A stretch of DNA of 64,000 nucleotides from Mactra quadrangularis (taxonomy: Eukaryota; Mollusca; Bivalvia; Venerida; Mactridae). The stretch spans positions 37,028,887 to 37,092,886 of the forward strand of contig CM046299.1 of NCBI GenBank assembly GCA_025267735.1. Reading direction: 5' to 3'. Position 1 is the first letter of the stretch. Each line of letters opens with the position of its first letter. A program made the translations under genes and the position numbers. Below, in pieces: positions 41,701 through 53,700 of the stretch. The notes beneath the pieces were generated by a model, which saw only the letters and a list, made by a program, of their open reading frames with translations, ran no database searches and was not told the DNA's origin.

Positions 41701-44700
41701 TATAGTTAACGTTTAAAATATAACAATTATCACGCAAAACATCATTTATAACGCTTAAGAAAATACTATCATTTTTTTAATTTTCAAAATTGGACAAATT
41801 CTGATTTCAGTTCTGGTATCCTTTTTCCCAACCAATACAAAGGGGTCCCTACTTTCCAGTACGTCATTTTGCATTTGTCCAATAGAATGAGATTTTATGA
41901 ATAGACAAGGGTATCTTAAGTCAGCTTAGACAACTGCGCCGAAAAAAATGACTTAAGACAAGGAGCAAGGAGCAAGACGCCATGTAATAATGAATGAGCT
42001 GAACCATCTACCTATGTTGGGGTTGATTAGTCACAAAGAACTGTTTTAAACTTCGACACTTAAGTCAAGACAGACTAACATAAGTGTTATCTTTAGTATT
42101 AATGTATGTATGTATTGAATTAATAAGATTACCTGTAAAAATGTATTGTTTCCTTGTACAGCAAATGCCGTAAAGACTGTAGCAAGTGAAAAATTGCCTG
42201 TTTCTGTTATAGCTCTATCTGTACGACTCTGTACTTGAAACATTTCTGATGGTATATCAACAAGTATATATTCACCACGACCATTGAATGTATATGTAAA
42301 TCCATCCAGTGTTGTAAAATGAGGATCACCGAATTGGATACCTGTGAATGAATACAAGAGACCATAAATATTTTGTTTACAAGAAATATTTGCAACTAAA
42401 ATACCACATGTCTTAACCAAAGCTTGCAAGTCCTCTCTGTGTATTTGCATATATGCATTATATTTACACACGCTTAGCACAGTTGGAATACTCAAATGTA
42501 CTAAATAAATTTTGTCTCTATATAAGCCTTTACAAATATCCTTATTATCATCATGTATTATATTTTTAAGAGATATACATAGTCTTGTTTATTGACTGAA
42601 CATGCCTTTATATTACATTATGTGACCATAGCTCAACAGGATAATATAGTATATTATTTGACAACATTAAACGTGCACTTCATTAGTTTCCGTAAAGATT
42701 TACGGATAAGTTCGTATACATTCGTCAACTTTCGTTGCTTAAATGAGTGACAATACAAGGTATTGGTAAAAATGTAACGATTGTATTATATCAAGCGGTT
42801 TGTGGTGCAGAGGTAAAGTACTGACTTTTCAATCGAAATACTCTGGGTTCGATTCCGGCACAGATTTATATTTTTTGTAATTTCGCAAACAAAAGTAACA
42901 TAGTAGCAACACTATGACTTACTTATCTTTTAAATAATTGACTGAATATTAACTATGTATCATTTAATGACATTTGTTTTCTCTTTATTATCATACTTTT
43001 TATTTTTTTCATATTCTTATTATAATTTTGTGACATGGTTAAAGACTGAAGGACTTTCATAAATGAAAACGCCAATTATGTGTGTAATACACTTTTGTTC
43101 AGGCCTTTTTAAAAAAGTTTGTTTGTTTGTTTGATTGGGTTTTTACGGCACACCAACACAGAAAGGTCATATCGCGCCGAAAGCTATTAATGATACTAAT
43201 AATTCAAACTATATTAATGATGTAAAACTCTATATCTTATTATAAACATTTATTTCTTTCAAAAAGTTAATTATAGCATTTGATGGTACAGATTCAAAAA
43301 GTTCTTTAAGTGAGTTTACTTTAAAATGTTTGTCACGAATGTATTTAAGATCCTGACAGTCAATGAGAACGTGTTTTACATTGAAATGCTCGTCACATGG
43401 TATGCATTTAGGTGCTTCTTCTCTTTTGAGAAGGTATGAATGTGTTAATCTAGTATGACCAATTCTACATCGCGAAATCACTATTTGATCTCTGCGATTA
43501 GAACATATAATTGACGAAGATGAACTAAGGGTTGGCTTTATGTCACGTAATTTATTAAAAATTGCATTGTTCCACAACGTTTGCCATTTTGATTTAATTA
43601 ACGTGTTTATTGAACATTTGAAGTCACTGCTTGGCAATTTGATATCCACTGGTTGAAGGTTTAAAGATTCTTTGGCTAAAATATCAACTTTTTCATTTCC
43701 TCGTATACCAATATGGCTTGGTATCCAGCAGAGGTGTACTGTTTTAAATTTTAAAATTTCATGCAATTTCAATTCTATACTTTTAATAAGAATATTGTCT
43801 GAACTACGATTTTTTATGGCCAATAATACAGATAGAGAATCTGAAAAAATGATAAAATTACTATTAATACTATTTGATATGTATGATAAAGCGAGATCTA
43901 TTGCTTTGACTTCAGCTGTAAATATGGATGCCTGGTCAGGCAATCGCATTCTTGCAACAAAATAATTTCCATATGCAGCGCAACCAACTTTGTTACCATC
44001 TTTAGAGCCGTCAGTAAATAAATGTGTACAGTCTTTATATTTTTCTAAGATGTTAACGAATTCCGATTTGAAGGCCTCTGGGCTGGTAATAGATTTACGT
44101 AAGTTAGACAAATCAATGTTAATGTTTGGTATGTTGTAGGTCCAAGGAGGGACATTTTCATCGAAGTTCTGTAGAACGGTAGAGGTGTTAATATTAAGCA
44201 GTTCTAAGTCGTTTTTAACGCGCAGGCCAAATGGTTTAATTTCGTTTGGTTTGTTGTCAAATTTATCAATGTAATTTGGTTGAAAAACAACTTTCCGCGC
44301 CGGGTTACTATTGTAAGAAGATATTCGAGTTGCGTATTGTAATGAAAGCTTTTGTCGACGTAATTTTAATGATGGCTCGTTAGCTTCAACATAAAGACTT
44401 TCAACAGGTGAAGTTTTAAATGCACCAAGGGCGACACGTAAGCCCTGGTTATGTATTGTATCAAGCATTTGCAAGTACGATTTACGTGCTGATCCATACA
44501 CAATTGACCCATAATCTAGTTTTGAACGAACAAGACTTCTGTATAATTTAAGTAATGTTTGAGAATCAGATCCCCAATCAGTATGTGAAAGTACTTTAAG
44601 TAGATTTAAAGCTTTGATACATTTGTTTTTAGAGACTTTAAGTGTGGTATAAAAGAGAGTTTTTTATCGAATGTAACGCCTAAAAATTTAGCTTCATTTA

Positions 44701-47700
44701 CAACAGGTATTTTTGAGCCAGAAATGTAAAGTTCAGGATCATTATGATGCTTTCTTAATCGACAAAAATGTACACATTGTGTTTTTGACTTGGAAAATTT
44801 AAAACCATTTTCTGTTGCCCACTTTTGGATTTTATCCAAGTTTTGTTGTAGTTGGCGTTCGATACTTCGAATATTTTTAGAACGATAACAGATTAAAAAG
44901 TCATCTACATTAGTGAACAATCTGTACCAGGATTTATAACCTTAACAATATTATTAATTTTAAGACCAAAGAGGGTAACTGATAATATACTGCCTTGTGG
45001 CACGCCTTGTTCTTGATTGTGGCTATCTGACAATGTTGATCCTAATTTAACTTGAAAACTTCTGTCAGACAGAAAACTAGAAATTAACATTGGTAGTCTA
45101 CCGTTTAGACCGGCATCTTTTAAATCTTTGAGAATACCATATTTCCAAGTTGTATCGTAAGCTTTCTCAAGATCAAAGAAAATTGAAACTACATGTTGTT
45201 TATTGACAAAAGCTTCTCTTATGAATGTTTCGAGGCGTACTAAATGATCATTTGTACTTCGCTGTTTTCGAAAACCAGATTGGAAATTAGTTATAATACC
45301 GTTAGATTCTAAATACCAGATGAGTCTTTTATTTACCATGCGTTCAAATGTTTTACAAATACAACTAGTTAGAGATATTGGTCGGTAGTTAAGGGGGTCA
45401 GTATTGTCTTTACCCGGTTTCGGTATTGGTATTATTAAAGCTTCCTTCCAGGAATCTGGAATTTTACCAGATATCCATATATCATTAAAAATATCGAGCA
45501 ATAAATGTTGAGATACCAATGGGAGGTGTTTTAAAAATTGATAATAAATTTCATCAGGGCCAGCAGCTGTATCTTTGGCATGCTTAATAGAATCGGTTAA
45601 ATCGTCGATTGTAAAAAGGGTGTTATCCTCTTCTTTGTTAGAATGAAATTTAATATTTTGTTTTAGACTTGACCTTTTTGAATTCTTCAGTGTAGTGTGC
45701 TGAAGAAGAATTATGTTCAAAAGTTTCCGCAAGCGTGTTAGCTATATCTTTTGTAGTTTTTGCTACGCTCGAATCTTTACGTTTCAGATGAGCAGTAGGA
45801 ACTTTTTGTGTTTACCATTAATTTTACGAACTGCTTCCCAAACTTTTTTAATTGGAGTGTTGGTGTTAATTTTAGAAACATATGACTGCCATGATTTACG
45901 TTTAGAAAACTTAAATGTTCTACGAGCTTGTGCTCGTAGGATTCTATAATGGTCAAGATTTGCAGCTGTAGGGCAAACCTGAAATTTTTTAAGTGCTGCT
46001 TTTTAAAAAAGTTTGAATCAGTGAGCCGTCGTGTTAACAATTATTTGTAAAGCATGTACCGATTATGTTTAAATTGCAAAAAAATAAGGTTTTATGTGGG
46101 ATCGAACCCGTAGCCTCTTGATTGTGAGGTGGTACGTTACACCACTACACCAAGTTTGTAGGTGCCTTTTTGTCTACTACTCCTAAATCTTAAAGTAATA
46201 TAGTCGTGAATTTACGGAGATTTCATACGGAAATTCACGACTATGTATAGAGTGCATGTTTAATGTTGCCAAATAATAACATCGTATTCAAAGTATGAAA
46301 ACAAACTAGTATGTGTTTGTAGTTTTAAAAAATGACATAGAATTTACACTAGTCTAATTGTGAAAACAATGTTTAGGTTGTCTAGTTTATTATTATGTAC
46401 ATGCATATAATAGTATTATGTATAAAGAAAGGTGTTGTGTTTGCTTATACAAATGTGTAAACAGTCATTCATGCCTGTAAAAACAATTCTTCATCGGAAA
46501 ATAGAACCCCACCATGCATTTACAAGCACATGTTTGCATCACATTTAAAAATAAATTTTAGTACTGAAATGTACTTACTGATTGCCACAAATCTCGGATG
46601 AGATTCACAAGTAGGGTGTTTTGGTCTCAGTTCTTGGAAGAGGTTACAGTTGTCTGACTGTATACAACACAAACTTCTACCTATTCGATCTTGTTCAAAG
46701 CCTCGTCTATTTATTAAATAATTGTATCTCTGAACATAGCCTGCATCCGGACCGCGTTGAATCAGAGTTCCGTTTCTAATACTATACACACACGTCTGAA
46801 AATATCATAAATAGATCAATGGTAGAAAAAGTTTACCCATGTAAATTGTAAAATTGAAACTCTAAGAAATAGCATAAACTCAGAAAAAAGACACATTTTT
46901 CACTCGTAGCTATGCAAATCTTGAATATTTGTTTCTAAGTTCAACTGTAAAATACAAAAAAGTTTTTGTTCTTTAAATTCTACATTTAATTTTACGTGTT
47001 TGAGTTCCATGTTAATTCTTTTCGACAATACGACGAACTCTTGTGGGTTTTCTTTGTGCATTTAATTCATTAAATCAAGTAGTTGGTTAACATTTTTGCA
47101 CAATGATGGTATTGGAATAGTCATAGCATCCAGTAGATATAAAAGATATCGTAAACTGGCTTTTATTCGCGATAGAAATCAAACTAACTTACATTTGAAA
47201 ATACATCTTTCAAGTGTGCAAAATTAAACACTCACGTATTACACTTATTTTTATTCAAGATTGTAACAATTTGAACTTTTTTATTAGCAAAGGGATTAGT
47301 ACAGGATTATGCTTATTTTACTTTCAAGACCAGCTAAATAGAACGTTTTTTTACTTATATCAAAAGACGAATTCTTTGAAAAACGTGTGTAGTATAAGCA
47401 AATAAGTTTTTCAAACTATGTCAAACTATTTACCTTTCCAGCTTGGCCAAACTGGGCTTGATTAGGTAAAAGATAAGCGGTGACCAAATCGTTCCCATCA
47501 AAAACATCAAACCAAAAGATGATATATCTTCCGTCAAAGAGAAGAGTAAACAAGTTACAGGCACATCCTCCCATTCTCCTAACTTGGTTGTTGAATCTAT
47601 TGAAGTCTTGATGATCCTTTTTCTCTCTCTTGTACCAAGCTTTGCATCTCTCACTTATACTTGGCACTCCAGAGCCGGTACATTTGGCACAGGTATCTGA

Positions 47701-50700
47701 ATCAAACGATATTGTTATACTCACACAACAAAATCTATTAATACATGTTTTATTACATAAAATATTCACAGCAAGAAAGAGTAATACATTTTCTATCACC
47801 ATTTCTAACTTAAATACAATATACTACGTAAGTCTGGTAATTTGTATTAAACAAAGCTTGCAAGGCAACATTAATCTAGACTTGCTAGTTCTGATGTGAA
47901 TGAAATTTCTTCGTGTAAGCAGAGATAACTAATACAATGTACAACGTTAAATCATAGAAATACGTTTTAACTGCTGCTGAAAGCAATACTTAATAAAACA
48001 ATCGAAATACTCGATCAGCCGTCGTAACTTATCTTGATTAAATCATTTTTGCATTTGAATTTACTAATCCATAGTATATAATTACATTAAGGTCTATGTA
48101 ATTTACGAATGTCCTTCATGACTTTAAAATAGGTGTGGTTGCAATAATTGAAATTTACAAATAATTTTCATAAATTTCCGTTTTCATTTTAATCCTAATG
48201 AAATAAATAAGTAAGTTTAATAGAAAAATATCCAAAAAAGAGGTTTAGTAATATTTATTTTTTCATGAAAAAAGTGAGTTTAAACATGTAAGCTTTTGTG
48301 CAAGTTTGCATGAAGTACAGCGAAAACAGTTAAAATAAAATCTTCCAATCAGATTGTGTACATTCCCGTACAGATGCACTAAGAGTTAAAAATACAAGTT
48401 AATTTATACATCGTCTGAAATCAGTATAATAAAATATCTCTATATACTAAAATTCATAATGTCCAAAATACAACTTTACACAAAAGAAGTAGTACAAACA
48501 AAAAATACGGTGTCCAATAATGGACACAGGTAATGAAAGGTACACACTTAAAATAGGTATAATTCACTAATGTCATTATTGAACGGCCTGTTAGCGGAAA
48601 ACGTTTCAGGCAAACAGCTAACGGTTTAAGTATATAGTACGCGAGTATGAAACAACCTGAAACAAAATAGTTCGAGTATATTGTGCAAATTAGTAACTGC
48701 CATTACAACGAAGTCGGCAGTGTTACTCTCGTTGATTTAGATCAATAAATTTACAAAAAACAAGTAAACAAGAAAACAATTCCTCCTCTCCGAATTCTTC
48801 TAATAAACTGAAGTAAAGATTCTCTTGTCCGCTATCTTTAAACGTTCGCGCTTCAATGGATCGTTCAATTAACCGTTCATTAACGTTAAATGCTAACTGA
48901 ACGCAGGGCTGATAAAGAACTGGGACTGTTTCATAAGAATCTTACGTAAGATAGCGAAATTTCCGAAATTACTTACTTACGTTGAACTTAGGTTGTACGA
49001 TGAGAGAATTTCAAAGACGCACTCGAAACTTAAAATCTTTGCTACGTACAATACGATCTGACTTAAGTCAACGACAAGTAATGAAGCCCTACAATTTTGG
49101 TCACATGATTTGTTGTTAACAATACATTATAAACAACAAAACATTTAAAGAATACAATATGTTCCACAAACTTCAACGAACAATTTCACAAACGGAGATT
49201 AGAAGCTCTCGAAGAAAATGCACGAGGGCTATACCGAGCCACCATACTCTTGATTTTTCAATACACGGCCAATTTAGACAAAGGTGGTATGACACAATCA
49301 ATGGTCATCTGCTAACAAAACATCGACCAGACCAATATAAGACGAAACCGATGGATGTCAAAATAAAGTAATTAGGCACAAATAAGTTCCCACGTGGCGT
49401 CAAATAAATACCTTAAAACAATAAATCATCAAATCTACAGACATATATAGTAATAACTTTATAAAAAATTAAACCATTCTTAAGTAATTTCATCGAAATC
49501 TGGCAATCTTTAGAAAGAAGCTCAGTTCGCGTATGTACACACGTTTTTGTGATTAGCCCCTGACTTCCGCAAAGATGTGTAATGAATAAGTTTTTAATAC
49601 ACACAAAATGGACGCCTAAATTTTGATTACAGAGCTCACTTGTTTGTTTGTTCATATATGTAAATTCAGTCACAGATATAGAAAATGTAAGCTTCAGTGC
49701 ATCTAGAGTAATATTAGTGCATTCAATATCTGCATATGTATTCTGAAATTGTTCGCTAGAATAAAAGGAAACTTGCACAGAAAATAACGTATTTATTTCT
49801 GTATTCACAGGTGATGTGAAGTACCTACGATAATATTGCCTGGTCCAAAAGATTTCAGGCAAGAGGGATAATTAAACATTATGATATTTTAGCGCTCCAC
49901 TTACCCTAACCAACTTTTTGGGGGTCGGTACTTATAGGTACATTTCTGTAATTTCAACTTTTACATAGTCCTTAATATCTTAGTGCATTGTTAAAAAATG
50001 TAACGGCTTTATGCATTGGCGTTAAGAAGAAATTATTACCTACACCAATGCCGTCGAATGCACAAATGCTTCAGTTATATGGTAAATAATCAGGCAAATG
50101 TCAAGTTTTGGAATTTATACTTCACAACTTTTGTAACTCCACTGTAATTTTCAGGGAATAATTTTATAATGCAGTGATGCATTAAACATTTTTTTACATT
50201 AACTGCCTGATTTATTTCATTATTGACAATCATTGCAAATCTTTTTTTTCTTTAATGTACATCATGCATTATTAATAGATTTGATTTAATGTCATGGTGT
50301 GCAATTTTGATTTTTTTAGCGTTTGTGTCCCCTTGTGCCAACAGCACGCCCTCTTTTTTCTACTGACACCCTCGCCATAATTATAGCTTCGGGTTTTAAA
50401 GTAAAGTGTTTTTCTAACGTATTATACTTACAGAATATGTATGTGTAGTTTTATAAGTATTTTACTGGGTGCAAACAATTTTCAGGCAAAAAAGTAAAAT
50501 GCACGTGCTTCATGGATCAAGCAAACTACGTGTTTCAAAATATATTTTACACACAATTTCTGTGTTGTGTAAAGTAATGTGAAGGTGTTTTATGTTAAAA
50601 TGCATTACGCATAAGAGTAACGTAATGACAGGTATTTTAAATGTGGAGTAAGAAAAGTTGAACATAATTTCATACAATAATCCTTTAGAGATTTTCTGTA

Positions 50701-53700
50701 CATTTACTTACTTCCTCCACACAAGTTTTCATCAGGTGCTTCAAGTATAAATGTAACAGTTGCTCTTGGGAAAATAGCACCAGCCATTACTTCACCAATA
50801 TATATTGGTTGACCATATACGTTCATATACCCATCCTCATAAGCATAAAATGCGTAAGAGGACCGATCATTCATGGTAAAAATCAGCTGGAATGTTGCCT
50901 CCTGAAAACAAAATTGAAGCAAGTTTTTATGTTATACAGATTCATTATACCAATCATTATTCATGTCTTGATTAGATTCTACTTGTCTATTCTAAAGTCA
51001 TGAAAGAGTTGAAAAACAATATAGCAAAACTTACTGAATTCTTGCAATATAACAATAAAATGGCCGACAATGCAAATAATTACGCAGGAAAATAAAACAA
51101 AATCGCAAAATTGTAAAAACGACATAGCATAAATCGATAATACAGATTTTCAAATCACTAAATTAGGTAAGAAAACATTGCATAACAATCCATACAGGCA
51201 GTAACCATACACGATTTTATTGAGCTCAGTCGCTTTTCTATTACTTTTGAAACTAATTAAACTCTCACACCAAACATAATCCGGTAGAACATATCATCAA
51301 AATATTTAAGATAATATATTATGCTCACTTTGTTATTACTATTCCAAGCTGGAACACTATCCCATGTGACAATCAACGTAGCCATGGGTTGGTAACTACT
51401 TGTGAAATGTTGTTCTACCAACTGTTTGCCCTTTAGTACAACAATATCATTTTCCAAACTTGGATCATCAGAAACGTCTAACAACTTGTACAATATGCTC
51501 CCATTTGTCCTAGTATCCAAATCTGTCATAAATGGTGCTATAATATGTCTTTGAGAGAAAACCCCACCAACAAGTGGTACTGACCAAGAATTGTATGGGG
51601 CTTGTAATGCAACAAAACCATTTACACACACCTGAGAAATATGAATAAACGTTAAATACGTTACATAATTATACTTGTAGATCGTTTCATACAAAAACCT
51701 ACGACATCAACATTTTAAGTAAATTTTACGAATGTAAAGAGCAGGTCAGAAAGTCACGATTTATGTGATCAAATATATTAAGAATACACGTTTCAAGCAC
51801 GCCTTTAAATTGACAGAAAATTTACAAATGCTGTTCCACCTTAACAGTTACATCGTTGAACAGACCGTTGCGAGCCGCGGTCGTGGCGTAATGGTTAGCA
51901 TGTCTGAATTCGATTCCTGATATCGCGGGTTCGAGCCTGGTCGCGGTAGGTCATACCCCTATACATGAGTTGTCGGCCTCGTGGTATGGTAAGTTAGTGC
52001 AGGTCCGGGACAACTCAACCCGTGGACAAGTCAACCCGGGGACATCTCAACCCGAAGTTGTGACAACTCAACCCGTAGGTTGGGACAACTCAACCCGAGG
52101 ACAACTCAACCCGAGGACAACTCAACCCGTATTACATATATCAGTTATTCATCATAAAAAAGATTTAATGTATTTTTATCGATAATTGAAAATATTAGTG
52201 AATAAAATAAAAGTCATCTTTTGTGTTTAGAGTTTTTAAAATCAGATGAGCAACAAAGTGAAGATAGTGTAAATACAGTGTCAATTGTGTTGTCATCTAT
52301 GGCATAATGAATATATGTAACATGAATATCTTTTTAAAATTGAATAAACTGTTTATACGATATACTTGAACATTATATTTGTAATTAAATTTCATATTGA
52401 CATTTAAAAGTCATATTCGATAGACAAAGTAGAATTGTCAATTGTATGTCGTAATTAATGGTTCTGATTTTAAAGCACTAATTCGTTTGCGAACAGTTAA
52501 GTTAGAAATAGTATTATTACAAAGTGATTATTGGCAAGTGTAATTGCAATTAAGTATGCATTTTTAAATTGTCTTACAAACCATAAAAACTTGTTAAAAA
52601 TCAGTTATCCAAGTTAGGCAAAACATTCAATTGAAATGAATGTAATACATATTTTATTTGCAATATCTAAAAAAGAATTAAGCAATCTTTATTTTTTATT
52701 ATGATAAATCATTTTCTCATTTTATTAAATATTAACTCCTAATTATCATTAATTTTATACATAATATCTTTCATAAACAATTGTTTTATCTTATATCAAA
52801 TTTAACTGTCAAAGTACTTTTTTATGACGTATAACTAATAATATACGATACGGGTTGAGTTGTCCTCGGGTTGACTTGTCCACGGGTTGACTTGTCCCTT
52901 CGTGCGGTTGAGCTGTCCCTACCTGCGGGTTGAGTTGTCTCGGGTTGACTTGTCATCGGGTTGAGTTGTCCCGACCCCGTTAGTGATGGTGATAGAAAAA
53001 GTGTTCAGGAAACCTATCGTAGGAAGAGCTGGCCGTCGTATATATAACCTAAATATGTGCTGAATACGACGTTAAAAAAAACCCCAAAAAACCAGACCGG
53101 TGCTATATAAGACATATTCATAGGTCATGAATGAAAACCCTGAGTATGGTAGGGATTGCCAATTTAATTTGAAGGTTTAAAAGTATGAGAAGTATATAAC
53201 GAAAATAAACGTACGTAAATTTTGTCAAAGAAGTCGTTGCCAAAAGGAAATTTGAACGATGTTCTTAGATGTGGGTGTATGCAGCCATCATCCTGCCCGT
53301 TCAATATATCTGCCGGTAATTGAGCGAAGTCAGGTATCATCAATCCTAAAGTATCAAAAACAACGCAACATTATATTACTTTTACATTAGTATAATAGAA
53401 TATATGATAAGTAGTGAGCTCAATCAATCATACTACTGCCTTACCCTGAAAAATACTTTCCAGAAGGTCTCGGCGTTCTTGAATGACATTAAAGCTAATG
53501 AAGGGATATAGTTGGTAAATGTTAGCTTAGATGTTTGTCAAACAATATTTTGAAGACAAAGTGAACAATGATTTACTTGGAAAATCTTTTGAAATAATGT
53601 CTCAATCATGCACAATCTTTTGAAATAATGTCTCAAGAACGACACATGTTTTGGTATTTTGGGTAATTATGTCTTTGACAAGCATTTATTGTATACATAT

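Larger units (their letters stand above)
43105..46015 (-). mobile_element. 5'-truncated LINE (I/Nimb/Jockey-type) with 17-bp target duplication, in intron 6
   Basis: The element spans 43122-45998 and is flanked by exact copies of CTTTTTAAAAAAGTTTG (43105-43121 and 45999-46015). On the minus strand it contains the end of the region before the reverse transcriptase, the RT, RNase H with a Cys/His-rich C terminus, and a ~110-bp 3' UTR ending in a CAAA-type microsatellite. The endonuclease is missing, so insertion was 5' truncated, the normal outcome of target-primed reverse transcription. Several frameshifts inactivate it. It lies in the same orientation as the host gene. Confidence 0.93.

Noticed and set aside
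42785..42880. Functional tRNA gene
   Set aside because: A and B boxes are present but the anticodon stem does not pair; better explained as a SINE head. The same applies to 46085-46165, 51868-51970 and 60820-60890.
49159..49862. Open frames in intron 4 (70 and 149 codons)
   Set aside because: No domain resemblance, no splice signals and no continuity with the host gene.
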